DNA of 64,000 nucleotides, from assembly GCF_963664555.1 (NCBI RefSeq), contig NZ_OY761461.1:1922001-1986000 (forward strand). The letters run 5' to 3'. How positions within the stretch are numbered: the stretch's first letter is position 1; each line of letters begins with the position of its first letter. Source of the DNA: Labilibaculum sp. Lineage in GTDB: Bacteria > Bacteroidota > Bacteroidia > Bacteroidales > Marinifilaceae. The notes below the pieces were generated by a model. It had not been told where the DNA came from, ran no database searches, and was given only the letters and a program-made list of their open reading frames with translations. Positions 26,725 to 35,241 of this stretch are shown here, piece after piece. Made by a program: the position numbers and the translations under genes.

Positions 26725-27007
26725 TGTAGGGGCAATTAATTTTAATTTAATTGTGGATTAACTTAGTAAACTAAATTATTAATCAACATTCAATTCTGAG
26801 CTTAATTAGTTGTTTGTGAGGTGTTTGTGTTGTGTGTTTTTGTAATAGGGGATTTTATTATATGGAATTTTTTTTTTGATGAATTAGTTTCCATCACTAC
26901 TAAATTATCTTAAGCTTTAAGTGTATGATTTTGGACTATAAGTGCTCTTACAGTTCATTTTCATTCAGATTTTATGAAAATTATGAGCTTATAGGTGAAA
27001 AATTTAT

Positions 27008-27019
27008 GAAAACGTTTGC
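27008..27019. promoter_or_regulatory. LacI-type operator candidate 1
   Basis: GAAAACGTTTGC fits GNAANCGNTTNC, the general dyad bound by LacI/GalR-family regulators. No regulator gene is nearby. Confidence 0.3.
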
Positions 27020-27163
27020 GTAAACCAATTATTTACACTTATATTGTGAATCCTTTGTGAGAAAAACAAAAGTACCATCTGTAATCACATTGAATCACAC
27101 TTTTTTTAATTCATCAATTATTTGGTGAAATCTTACTAACCACTAACTAATCACTAACAATTA

Positions 27164-27199
27164 GATCCTGTTTATTCTAAATAAGCAGGATCTTTTTTT
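27164..27199 (+). terminator. Orphan intrinsic terminator
   Basis: A 13-bp stem (GATCCTGTTTATT with AATAAGCAGGATC, one wobble) with a CTA loop, then seven T on the plus strand. No plus-strand gene lies upstream between here and the GH92 start, so it must end a non-coding transcript or act as an attenuator. Confidence 0.75.
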
Positions 27200-27385
27200 A
27201 TCTTTTTTTTTCAATTTACCTTTATCAATAGATTGCGTATTTTGAAAAAAACTCTTTTACAGTGATCAAAGCGTGGAGATATCCAATGGAAATTTATTAT
27301 TTGGTAATAATTAAGCTCTGTGAAATAAGATTAGAAGATATATAAATACCGGCAATATTATTTACATATGATAATGTGCTGATAT

Positions 27386-27397
27386 GCAATCGTTTCC
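27386..27397. promoter_or_regulatory. LacI-type operator candidate 2
   Basis: GCAATCGTTTCC fits GNAANCGNTTNC. It lies about 50 bp upstream of the citD -33 element. Confidence 0.3.
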
Positions 27398-27448
27398 GCG
27401 GGGTGTTTTATAACACTTAAAGATTAGGTTAAAAATACGTGAAAGTGC

Positions 27449-27479
27449 TTTGAATTGTATCGAAAGACATTAAAATTTG
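27449..27479 (+). promoter_or_regulatory. Promoter of the citrate lyase operon
   Basis: TTTG (27449-27452), 19 bases, then AAAATTTG (27472-27479), one mismatch from TAnnTTTG. It would give a 5' leader of about 47 nt before citD. Confidence 0.55.
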
Positions 27480-27532
27480 CAGAAACAAATATTACTTATT
27501 AAACAAGACTAATTAACAAATATTTACTCACA

Positions 27533-27820
27533 ATGACACCCAAGTTTAAAGCGCAAGCCGGGACTTTTGAATCAAGCGATATTATGATTCTGATTGAGCC
27601 TCTTGAAAAAGATTCTGGTCGCAAAGTTGATATTTCTTCTACTGTAATGTTACAGTTTGAAGAAGATATTAAAGCTACAATAAACCAAGTGCTCGACACA
27701 CTTCAAGTTCAGGATCTTCATCTTATTGCAAAAGATAAAGGAGCACTGACACAGACAATTCAAGCACGAGTTGAAACAGCAGTTAAACGATCTTTAGGTA
27801 TTCAGGAGGGGACAATGTAA
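27533..27820 (+). CDS. citD: Citrate lyase acyl carrier protein (gamma subunit)
   Basis: A 95-residue acyl carrier subunit of citrate lyase. Ser in AGTFESSD (about residue 14-15) is the expected site for attachment of the 2'-(5''-phosphoribosyl)-3'-dephospho-CoA group that carries the acetyl or citryl thioester. It is first in the operon citD-citE-citF-citXG-citC. Its TAA stop overlaps the next ATG by one base, so translation is likely coupled to citE. Confidence 0.95.
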   Translation: MTPKFKAQAGTFESSDIMILIEPLEKDSGRKVDISSTVMLQFEEDIKATINQVLDTLQVQDLHLIAKDKGALTQTIQARVETAVKRSLGIQEGTM

Positions 27821-28716
27821 TGGTAAAGAAAAAAAGACGATCGATGTTGTACATTCCCGGTAATAATCCGGCAATGATTCAACAAGCAGGAGTTTATGGT
27901 TGTGATGCTGTTCTTCTTGATCTGGAAGATGCTGTAGCATTGAACCAAAAAGATGCTGCGCGAATTTTAGTTCGTAACATGCTTAAAACGGTTAATTTTT
28001 ATGATACCGAAGTATGTGTACGTGTAAATAACTTTCATACACCGTTTGGATTAACGGATTTGGAGGAAATAGTACCATTACAACCAGATAACATCCGTTT
28101 TCCAAAAACGGAGACAGTAGCCGATGTTAAGGAATTCATGAAAGAAGTGCGACGCATCGAAAAGGAGCATGGAATTAAGAATCCAACCATGACTATTCAT
28201 GTGATGATTGAAACAGCCAAAGGGGTTGCGAATGTTTACGATATTGCAGCCGCTGATCCAAGAATCGATGCTATTACTATTGGAGGGCAGGATTTAACGG
28301 CTGATATGGGGATTATTAAAACCCCCGATGGAGTAGGTATTGATTATGCACGTAAACGAATCGTGATGGCTGGAAAAGCCAATGATTTGGATGTTTTAGA
28401 TACTATTTTTGCTGATGTGAACGACGATGAAGGTTTGCGGGAAGAAACTGAATACATTAAAAAAATAGGTTTCGCAGGTAAAGCTCTAATCAATCCACGT
28501 CAGGTTGATGTTGTTCATGATGTGTTTAACCCAACTGAAAATGAGGTTCGTAAAGCATATCGTGTTTATTCTGAGTTTATTAAAAACAAAAAAGCTGGTA
28601 TTGGAGTTTTTGCAATTGATGGAAAAATGGTAGATGCTCCTGTTGTTCAAAGAGCAATTACAGTTTTGGAATATGCCAAAATAGATTTGAAAGAAATTGA
28701 AAAGAATGCTGGTTAG
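27820..28716 (+). CDS. citE: Citrate lyase beta subunit (citryl-ACP lyase)
   Basis: A 298-residue (beta/alpha)8 protein of the HpcH/HpaI superfamily. It cleaves citryl-ACP to acetyl-ACP and oxaloacetate. Seen: RSMLYIPGNNP at the N terminus, LDLEDAVALNQKD, RVNNFHTPFG, FPKTE and MIETAKGVANV, which carry the Mg2+ and substrate residues of the family. The start overlaps the citD stop. A GGAGGGG stretch (27805-27811) lies 9 bases before the ATG, a Shine-Dalgarno-like sequence unusual for this phylum. Confidence 0.96.
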   Translation: MVKKKRRSMLYIPGNNPAMIQQAGVYGCDAVLLDLEDAVALNQKDAARILVRNMLKTVNFYDTEVCVRVNNFHTPFGLTDLEEIVPLQPDNIRFPKTETVADVKEFMKEVRRIEKEHGIKNPTMTIHVMIETAKGVANVYDIAAADPRIDAITIGGQDLTADMGIIKTPDGVGIDYARKRIVMAGKANDLDVLDTIFADVNDDEGLREETEYIKKIGFAGKALINPRQVDVVHDVFNPTENEVRKAYRVYSEFIKNKKAGIGVFAIDGKMVDAPVVQRAITVLEYAKIDLKEIEKNAG

Positions 28717-28746
28717 TTTTTAAGCTCGGATTTAAAACATAGACAA

Positions 28747-30306
28747 ATGAAAAATGCAATAGGAGTTGAAATTCCTGAATATATAGAAGGCCTGGGGAAA
28801 CTTGAACCTTTCCAGGGAGTTTGGAAAAGTATTATTGAAGACGAAGTTCCTTCAACAAATATTTCCAGAACGCTTAAGGCTAAAAAACCTCATGTTTCCA
28901 AACTTTGTAAAAATTTGGAAGAGGCTATTAAAAGATGTAAACCTTTTGATGGAATGACTGTTACTTGTCATCATCATTTAAGAGGTGGAGATGGTGTGCT
29001 GATGCAGACGATTAAGATACTTGATGAAATGGGAATTAAGGACATCACCTTGGCTTCCTCATCACTTACATCAGCTCATGATGGTTTGGTTCCTTATGTT
29101 GAAAAAGGAATGATTACCAGAATTTTCACCTCAGGTATTAGAGGTGCATTAGGCGATGCAATATCAGTTGGGAAATTAAAATATCCTGCAATTATCCACT
29201 CTCATGGTGGTCGTGTACGTGATTTTTTAACAGGAAGAATTAAGCCGGACTTATCGGTTTTGGCAGCATCTGCAGCTGATGAAGAAGGAAACGCAACAGG
29301 TGCTCATGGTCCATCAGCTTTTGGATCAATGGGATACGCAGATATTGATGCCCGATATTCCCGTAACGTAATTATTGTTACTGATAATTTGGTCGAATAT
29401 CCATGTATCCCTTGTACTGTACGTCAACATTTTATCGATTATGTGGTAAAAGTGGATAGTATTGGTGATGCAACAAAAATTGCGTCAGGAACTACTCGTA
29501 TTACCAATTCACCAATGGATTTACGTATTGCTCGAATTGCAGCAACAGTAATTGAACATTCTGGTTTGTTCAAAAATGGAATGTCGTTTCAGGTAGGTGC
29601 AGGTGGAGCTTCTTTGGCGGTGGCCAAATTTCTTCGCGAAGATATGAAGCGAAAAAATATAATTGGCAGCTTCATGATTGGAGGGGTAACTTCCTATGGT
29701 GTTGATATGTTGAATGAAGGGTTATTTCATTCTATTTTTGATGTGCAGTCTTTCGATGCTGCAGTTAGTTCTTCGGTTTTGAATAATCCAAATCATATCG
29801 AAATTTCGTGTGATCAATATGCGAATCCGAATAATTGCGGCTCCATGACTAATAAGTTAGATGTGGTTGTTTTGGGTGCACTTGAAGTGGATGTTGATTT
29901 CAATGTAAATGTAATTACCGGTTCTTCAGGAGAAATAAGAGGTGCATCAGGAGGACACTCTGATACTGCATCTGGAGCGAACTTAACAGTTGTTGTTTGC
30001 CCGGCATTTCGTGGTAGGTTGCCGATTGTAAAAGATCGTGTTCACACCGTTGTTACACCTGGCGAAAGTGTTGATGTGATTGTAACAGAGAGAGGAGTCT
30101 GTGTTAATCCATCGAAACCAAATTTGGCTGCTAAGCTTAAAGAAGCCGGGGTGAAAGTGGTTGATATTCGAGACCTAAAAGAGGAGGTCGAAAAAATGAC
30201 TGGTGTACCTGCCGAAAAGCAATTAGGAGATCAGATTGTGGCCTTGGTTGAATATCGCGATGGGACAATTATTGATGTAGTCTATAATGTAAAAAATCTC
30301 TCATAA
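28747..30306 (+). CDS. citF: Citrate lyase alpha subunit (citrate:acetyl-ACP transferase)
   Basis: A 519-residue CoA-transferase-type subunit that exchanges acetyl for citrate on the acyl carrier protein. Typical segments are TVTCHHHLRGGDGVL, SSSLTSAHDGLVPYVEKG, HSHGGRVRDFLTGR and GSSGEIRGASGGHSDTA. Normal length for CitF. It follows citE after 30 bp and precedes a hairpin at 30322-30375 and the citXG gene. With CitD and CitE it forms the cytoplasmic lyase complex. Confidence 0.97.
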   Translation: MKNAIGVEIPEYIEGLGKLEPFQGVWKSIIEDEVPSTNISRTLKAKKPHVSKLCKNLEEAIKRCKPFDGMTVTCHHHLRGGDGVLMQTIKILDEMGIKDITLASSSLTSAHDGLVPYVEKGMITRIFTSGIRGALGDAISVGKLKYPAIIHSHGGRVRDFLTGRIKPDLSVLAASAADEEGNATGAHGPSAFGSMGYADIDARYSRNVIIVTDNLVEYPCIPCTVRQHFIDYVVKVDSIGDATKIASGTTRITNSPMDLRIARIAATVIEHSGLFKNGMSFQVGAGGASLAVAKFLREDMKRKNIIGSFMIGGVTSYGVDMLNEGLFHSIFDVQSFDAAVSSSVLNNPNHIEISCDQYANPNNCGSMTNKLDVVVLGALEVDVDFNVNVITGSSGEIRGASGGHSDTASGANLTVVVCPAFRGRLPIVKDRVHTVVTPGESVDVIVTERGVCVNPSKPNLAAKLKEAGVKVVDIRDLKEEVEKMTGVPAEKQLGDQIVALVEYRDGTIIDVVYNVKNLS

Positions 30307-30321
30307 GCTGAGACCGGTTTA

Positions 30322-30375
30322 TACAAATGAAATATTTACACCCTACATGTTTTAAGCATTTAGGGTGTATTTGTA
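30322..30375 (+). promoter_or_regulatory. Intergenic stem-loop before citXG
   Basis: TACAAAT (30322-30328) pairs with ATTTGTA (30369-30375), and ACACCCTA (30338-30345) with TAGGGTGT (30361-30368), separated by a one-sided bulge. There is no U-tract. The AGGAGGT ribosome-binding sequence begins 5 bases after the stem. It may stabilise or process the cit mRNA or tune citXG translation. Confidence 0.55.
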
Positions 30376-30392
30376 AGCAGGAGGTAAAGAAA

Positions 30393-31784
30393 ATGGAGAA
30401 AGTTGTAAGAGACATTTTGGCGGCTAAAGAAATTCGGTCAAAAGAGAGACAGAAGTTTGCTGAGTCAGGAGATATTTCACTAAGTCTAACTCTTAATATT
30501 CCCGGGCTTCCAAAATCGAATGATCAGATTAAATTGTTTTTTTCAGAATGTTTATCTGATTTAAAACGATTTTTACTTTCTCATCGTATTACAATTGAGG
30601 AAAAAAGAGAAATTATTCGTCCTGATGCCGCAGGAGATTTTTATTTAGTCCCTGTTTCGGGCAATGAAATTTCTGTAACGACTATAAAAGAGATTGCAGA
30701 GCTTTATGAAACGGAGCATTCTTTAGGCAGGCTATTGGATGTTGATATTACTGATGAAAAAGGAAATCCGGTTTCATCGGGTAAAGTTAAGAAATGTTAT
30801 TTCTGTAATGAGCATCCTGCGGTGTTTTGCATGAGAATGCAAATTCACGAATATGAAGAAATGAGAACTGTTATTGAGAATGATCTATCCGGTTTTTTAC
30901 AGGAAAGAAGAAAAAGTAGAGTATGTAAAGATTTGTCTGCATTTGCTTTAAAAGCACTTTTGCACGAAGTTTCTCTTTCTCCAAAACCTGGTTTAGTCGA
31001 TCGATTTTCGAACGGATCGCATTCCGATATGGATTTTGCTACTTTTTTGAATTCGAGTGCGGTACTTTCTGTTTATTTTAGGGAGATAGCCGAGTTTGGT
31101 TTTTCTTTTTCGTCAGCCAATATAAAAGATGCATTGCCAAAACTGCGTCAAATTGGTTTGCAAATGGAAGAGGATATGTATCGTGAAACTTGTGGGGTAA
31201 ATACTCATAAGGGTGCTATATTTTTGTTGGGATTTTCTCTGTTTGTAAGTGCAAATCGAATAAAAAATCACAACTTTTCGTATCATTCATTTGTTGATCA
31301 AATAAAGGAATTAAATGGCAGCTTGGTTGAGAATGAGTTGGGCAAGAAACTTTACAGCGATAAAAAAACACATGGTGAAGAGTGTTTTGAGAAGTTTGGA
31401 AATATGGGGAAAGGTATTCGAGGTGAAATTCAAGCCGGCTTGCCTTGTGTTTTTGATTATGCGATTCCTGTTTTAAGTTCTCATTTCGATGCTATGGGCA
31501 TTGTAAATGATGAAACTATTCAGAATGGGCTAATACAAACTCTTTTAGTGCTGATTGCCAAGAACAATGACAGCAATATTTTATACCGAAAAGGAGAAAA
31601 AGTATTGAATGAACTAAAGGACATTTCACAACAGGCCTTTAATCTATTTGGAACTAAATATTTTAGTTCCAAATATCAGGATTTAGTATATTATTGTAAG
31701 GATAATCAAATATCACCCGGTGGATCGGCAGATTTACTTGCAGTTACATTCTTTATTTATATGGTGAATAAAAAATACAATTAG
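30393..31784 (+). CDS. citXG: CitX-CitG fusion: holo-citrate lyase synthase / triphosphoribosyl-dephospho-CoA synthase
   Basis: A 463-residue bifunctional protein that makes and attaches the citrate lyase prosthetic group. The N-terminal CitX part (about 1-175) has LSLTLNIPGLPKS and IRPDAAGDFYLVP; it transfers the phosphoribosyl-dephospho-CoA group to CitD. The C-terminal CitG part (about 185-463) has SLSPKPGLVDRFSNGSHSDMD and GVNTHKGAIF; it builds the precursor from ATP and dephospho-CoA. I chose ATG 30393, preceded by AGGAGGT at good spacing, over an in-frame ATG at 30327 that lies inside the upstream stem-loop. CitX-CitG fusions are known in some bacteria. Confidence 0.92.
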   Translation: MEKVVRDILAAKEIRSKERQKFAESGDISLSLTLNIPGLPKSNDQIKLFFSECLSDLKRFLLSHRITIEEKREIIRPDAAGDFYLVPVSGNEISVTTIKEIAELYETEHSLGRLLDVDITDEKGNPVSSGKVKKCYFCNEHPAVFCMRMQIHEYEEMRTVIENDLSGFLQERRKSRVCKDLSAFALKALLHEVSLSPKPGLVDRFSNGSHSDMDFATFLNSSAVLSVYFREIAEFGFSFSSANIKDALPKLRQIGLQMEEDMYRETCGVNTHKGAIFLLGFSLFVSANRIKNHNFSYHSFVDQIKELNGSLVENELGKKLYSDKKTHGEECFEKFGNMGKGIRGEIQAGLPCVFDYAIPVLSSHFDAMGIVNDETIQNGLIQTLLVLIAKNNDSNILYRKGEKVLNELKDISQQAFNLFGTKYFSSKYQDLVYYCKDNQISPGGSADLLAVTFFIYMVNKKYN

Positions 31785-31965
31785 ATGAGATTTGTTACAA
31801 ATTGCATCTGAATAATAAAATAACATTTGTCATGGTTTGTATATCTGTAAATGCCTTTCATAACATATAAATATAAGGGGGAGATCTGCTGTTAAATTCA
31901 TACTATTGAATGCTGAAATAAAGAAAATAATCACACAAACACGATAACAAAACTAACAAATAAGG
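31785..31965. other. Leader of citC
   Basis: 181 bp between citXG and citC, longer than the other gaps in the operon. It contains an ACTAACAAATAAGG-type leader just before the ATG but no clear terminator or full promoter. It may hold an internal promoter. Confidence 0.35.
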
Positions 31966-33039
31966 ATGGGAGTCGAGAATACAGATTATAGGGAAGAGTC
32001 TTTGGACTTGCAAAATCCCTTTGATATAAAACTGGTCTCAGAATTTATGGAGCCATTGGGTTTTGAGTTCGATCCTTCAGATGTTGATTACACCATGATT
32101 CTGTATAATTTGAATCAGGAGGTAATTGGAACCGGATCGTATAAAGGACGAGTATTAAAATACGTTGCAGTTTCTCCTAAATTTAGAGAAGGTGCCGCTT
32201 TTGCGCAAATTGTAACACATTTAATTGAATTAGTTATCAATGAGCACAAACATATTTTTGTTTATACTAAACCTCGTAATTTAGAGGTTTTTAAAGGATT
32301 GGGATTTACCGAAATTGCTACAGCAGAACCATTGTTCTCCGTTTTGGAATTTGGATATGAGAATATCAAAACCTATCAGGATTATTTACGATCAATTAAA
32401 AAAGATATTAATGTGGGAGGAATTGCAGCTGTTGTTGTTAATTGCAATCCATTCACAAAAGGACATAAATATCTGATAGAAAAGGCTTGTGCTGAGAATC
32501 GGGTTGTTTACTTATTTATTGTTGAGGAGGATCGTTCGTCATTTACTTTTGATATTCGATGGAGGTTGATTCAGGAAGAATTAGGACATATTGAAAATCT
32601 GGTAATGGTGAAGGGTGGAAACTACGTTGTTTCCGGAACCATTTTTCCATGTTATTTTTTAAAAGAAGAGAAAGAATGTGATATAGCTGCTAAGCAGGCT
32701 GAATTGGATGTAATTACCTTTTTGAATTACATAGTACCAATTTTAAATATCAACAGAAGATACGTTGGTACTGAAATGTATTCGCCCGTTACAGCAGCTT
32801 ATAACGAGGCCATGATTAAATATTTGCCGACCAATGGTGTTGAGATTCTTGAGATTCCAAGAATTACTCAAGGTAGTGCAGATAATTATATTTCGGCATC
32901 GAAAGTAAGATTGGCAATTCGGGAAGACAGACTGAATGATATCCTCGATTTTTTACCAGATTCAACAAAGAATTATTTGTTGTCAGAGGAGTCAGCTGAG
33001 ATTAGAGAGAATATAAGAAATACAGTTTCCAGACATTAA
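31966..33039 (+). CDS. citC: [Citrate (pro-3S)-lyase] ligase
   Basis: A 357-residue enzyme that acetylates the thiol of the CitD prosthetic group with acetate and ATP, switching citrate lyase on. Order: an N-terminal GNAT-like domain (about 20-130, KYVAVSPKFREGAAFAQIV) and a C-terminal nucleotidyltransferase domain with VVVNCNPFTKGHKYLIEKA (HxGH-like) and ISASKVRLAI (the ISxS/TxxR-like motif). It is last in the cit operon, whereas citC comes first in enterobacteria. IS copy B begins 7 bp after its stop, so the IS end hairpin now lies where its terminator should be. Confidence 0.95.
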   Translation: MGVENTDYREESLDLQNPFDIKLVSEFMEPLGFEFDPSDVDYTMILYNLNQEVIGTGSYKGRVLKYVAVSPKFREGAAFAQIVTHLIELVINEHKHIFVYTKPRNLEVFKGLGFTEIATAEPLFSVLEFGYENIKTYQDYLRSIKKDINVGGIAAVVVNCNPFTKGHKYLIEKACAENRVVYLFIVEEDRSSFTFDIRWRLIQEELGHIENLVMVKGGNYVVSGTIFPCYFLKEEKECDIAAKQAELDVITFLNYIVPILNINRRYVGTEMYSPVTAAYNEAMIKYLPTNGVEILEIPRITQGSADNYISASKVRLAIREDRLNDILDFLPDSTKNYLLSEESAEIRENIRNTVSRH

Positions 33040-33046
33040 AAAGAAA

Positions 33047-34848
33047 AGAGGATGTCTCATAGCAAAGTAGACATCCTCTTTTTCATGATCTTTTGTTTTT
33101 TTGAGATTAAACTGCCTTATACTGCTTATTTGTTTTTGGAAGTCTTTTTTACCTCCAATATGCAAAACAGAGGTTTTATATAGAGGAAATAGGACTTCAA
33201 AAGAATTAAGAAAGGCCGTTAGGCCACTTTTCTACTATTCATTTTCTTAAGATTTATGGCTAGAGCCAATAATCCCATTTCGATTTCTACTTTTTCTTTG
33301 CCACGAAGTAAAAATCGTTTAAATCCTTTATTGTGTTTAAGGTTACCAAAAGCGGCCTCTACATCAACCGGTCTTTGACTCCTGTGCTTCAATCCTTCTT
33401 CTGAGGTTAAATGTTCTCGTGCTTTACTTCTTAATTCGTTGAGTCGGTGATTGATCTGAATCGTTCGATTACCTTTTGCTTTGTGACACATCCCCCTAAG
33501 TGGGCATCCGTTACAGTTTTGAGCTTGATAAACATGGATTGTCTTAAAATGACCGGCTTGGCTTTTTTCCTTTTTTATCTTCTTAAGATTCATTACTTGT
33601 CCCATTGGGCAGTAGTAAATATCCTGTTTAGAGTCGTAGAATAAATTGTTGGGGTGAAACTCGCAATAAGTTTTGGCTCCCTTCTTTTGTTCTTTATGAA
33701 AGTAATTGTATTTCACAAAAGAGGTTAATCCTTCCGCTTCAAGAAATTCATAATTCTCCTCAGACCCATAACCGGAATCTGCACATACGCTGTTTAGTTT
33801 GTCTGGATACAACTGTTGAACCTCTTTCATATGAGGTATAAAGGTTTTTGTATCGGTTGGATTATTATGGTTTGAATAATTTACAATGAATTGATTTTGT
33901 GTGCTAAACTGCAGGTTATATCCTGGTTTTAGCTGACCATTTTGCATATAGTCATCCTTCATTCGCATAAAGGTTGCATCCGGATCCGTTTTTGAATAAC
34001 TATTTCGCTCTTCCAATATCTTTAGCTTTTGCTCGTTTTTTCGGAGATTATCAGCATAATTCTTCTTGGCATAGTTGAGTTGCCGGCGTTTCTTAGCATC
34101 CACTTTCTTATCCCTCAAGGCCTCATTAATTGTCTCAATGGTCTGCTCTATTTTTTCTGGATCAACATCACTTAAATCGGGCTTACTTACATTTGCTAAA
34201 TCCGATTTGGCTACCTGCTCTGTATAATCCCAAAGTTCCCCCAACCGATCCTTCATGCGTTGGATATTCTTTTGAATGGCTTTACCCCAAACAAACGAAA
34301 ACTTATTTGCATTGGCCTCGATCTTGGTGCCATCGACATATATGGTTTGTAGATCAATATGTCCGGAATCTACCAGTAACAGGACTACTTGACTGAACAC
34401 TTCCTTTAAAACACCTTTTAATCGACTGCTTCTAAAGCGGGCAATCGTATTGTGATCTGGCTTTTGCATCCCTGACAACCACATGAAATGTACATTTTCT
34501 GATGCCGCCTGCTCTATTTTTCGAGAGGAATATACATTACACAAATAGGAATAAACTAATAACTTAAGCATCATTTTGGGATGATAGGCCTTTGCTCCCG
34601 TATAACTGTATTTTTCAAGGATACGATCTATCTGGACACCATCAATAATACTGCTGATGGTACGAACAGGGTGTTCAGATGATATGAAATCCGAGAGAGA
34701 AGGCGGAAAAAGAATCATCTGGTTTTGATGATAGGCTTTGAAATGAGATTTTTGAGGGACTAATTTCATATCTCTAAAATAAGAAATCAGTGATAAATAT
34801 AAAAAACTATAAAACGAAAAAGAGACTATCTCATTTGAGACAGCCTCT
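33047..34848 (-). mobile_element. IS1182-type insertion sequence, copy B
   Basis: 1,802 bp, same length as copy A and inverted relative to it. Terminal repeats are AGAGGATGTCTC (33047-33058) and GAGACAGCCTCT (34837-34848). The single difference I found in the non-coding ends is C for T in the right-end hairpin loop. It sits between convergent genes: citC ends 7 bp to the left and the PQ-loop gene ends 18 bp to the right. A-rich sequence on the left and T6 on the right may be remnants of a terminator that was the target. Confidence 0.9.
33219..34769 (-). CDS. IS1182 family transposase (copy B)
   Basis: A 516-residue DDE transposase identical in protein sequence to the one at 17521-19071, with the same candidate catalytic acids (YVDGTKIEA, ADSGYGSEE, VEAAFGNLKHN). 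Identity shows that one copy arose from the other recently, or that both are kept the same by gene conversion. Confidence 0.95.
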   Translation of the reverse strand: MKLVPQKSHFKAYHQNQMILFPPSLSDFISSEHPVRTISSIIDGVQIDRILEKYSYTGAKAYHPKMMLKLLVYSYLCNVYSSRKIEQAASENVHFMWLSGMQKPDHNTIARFRSSRLKGVLKEVFSQVVLLLVDSGHIDLQTIYVDGTKIEANANKFSFVWGKAIQKNIQRMKDRLGELWDYTEQVAKSDLANVSKPDLSDVDPEKIEQTIETINEALRDKKVDAKKRRQLNYAKKNYADNLRKNEQKLKILEERNSYSKTDPDATFMRMKDDYMQNGQLKPGYNLQFSTQNQFIVNYSNHNNPTDTKTFIPHMKEVQQLYPDKLNSVCADSGYGSEENYEFLEAEGLTSFVKYNYFHKEQKKGAKTYCEFHPNNLFYDSKQDIYYCPMGQVMNLKKIKKEKSQAGHFKTIHVYQAQNCNGCPLRGMCHKAKGNRTIQINHRLNELRSKAREHLTSEEGLKHRSQRPVDVEAAFGNLKHNKGFKRFLLRGKEKVEIEMGLLALAINLKKMNSRKVA

Positions 34849-34866
34849 TTTTTATGCTTTGCAATA

Positions 34867-35184
34867 TTATAAGCCTATTCGTTTTTTGATAATGGAAAGT
34901 GTGGTTGGTTTTGAATTGTAGCTGTACTTTGCGAATATCAAATAAAAAAGCAATAACAGGTTGAATAGGTAGTTGAAATACAGAGGTATGTGGTAGTTTT
35001 TACTAGCTATATCATCGATAAAAATATAACATAGAGTAAAAACTTCACCCCAAAACCAGAGCCATAAAAATAGTTCGCTTAGGTCATCTGTTTTTTTAGT
35101 TTTAAATGTGTGGATTACTTGTGGCAGAGCACAAATTGCGAAAAGAATGCTTCCCATCCATCCAATAATTTCATTTGCTTGCAT
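34867..35184 (-). CDS. PQ-loop (SemiSWEET-like) membrane protein
   Basis: A 105-residue protein with three hydrophobic segments and the PQ-loop signature ALPQVIHTFKTKKTDDLS (about residues 19-36). This is the size of SemiSWEET sugar transporters, which dimerise to form a pore. Transport of a sugar is an inference from the fold; some bacterial PQ-loop proteins have unknown substrates. IS copy B ends 18 bp after its stop codon. Confidence 0.8.
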   Translation of the reverse strand: MQANEIIGWMGSILFAICALPQVIHTFKTKKTDDLSELFLWLWFWGEVFTLCYIFIDDIASKNYHIPLYFNYLFNLLLLFYLIFAKYSYNSKPTTLSIIKKRIGL

Positions 35185-35241
35185 ATTGTCGTATTTTCAT
35201 GCAAAAATGAACAAAACAAAGGAGAAAAATAAGAAATCCGG

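Larger units (their letters stand above)
26736..27532. other. Long intergenic region with orphan terminator and LacI-type sites
   Basis: About 800 bp without a gene. It holds a weak plus-strand promoter match (TTTG 26813-26816, 18 bases, TGTTTTTG 26835-26842), two GNAANCGNTTNC dyads (27008-27019 and 27386-27397), a CTAACCACTAACTAATCACTAAC tract (27136-27158), a terminator (27164-27199) and the citD promoter (27449-27479). A short non-coding RNA ending at 27199 or a regulated cit leader are both possible. Confidence 0.45.

Noticed and set aside
17442..34848. IS pair as a composite transposon carrying cargo
   Set aside because: The interval contains clpB and other ordinary chromosomal genes, no target duplication is seen at the outer ends, and independent insertions explain the layout.
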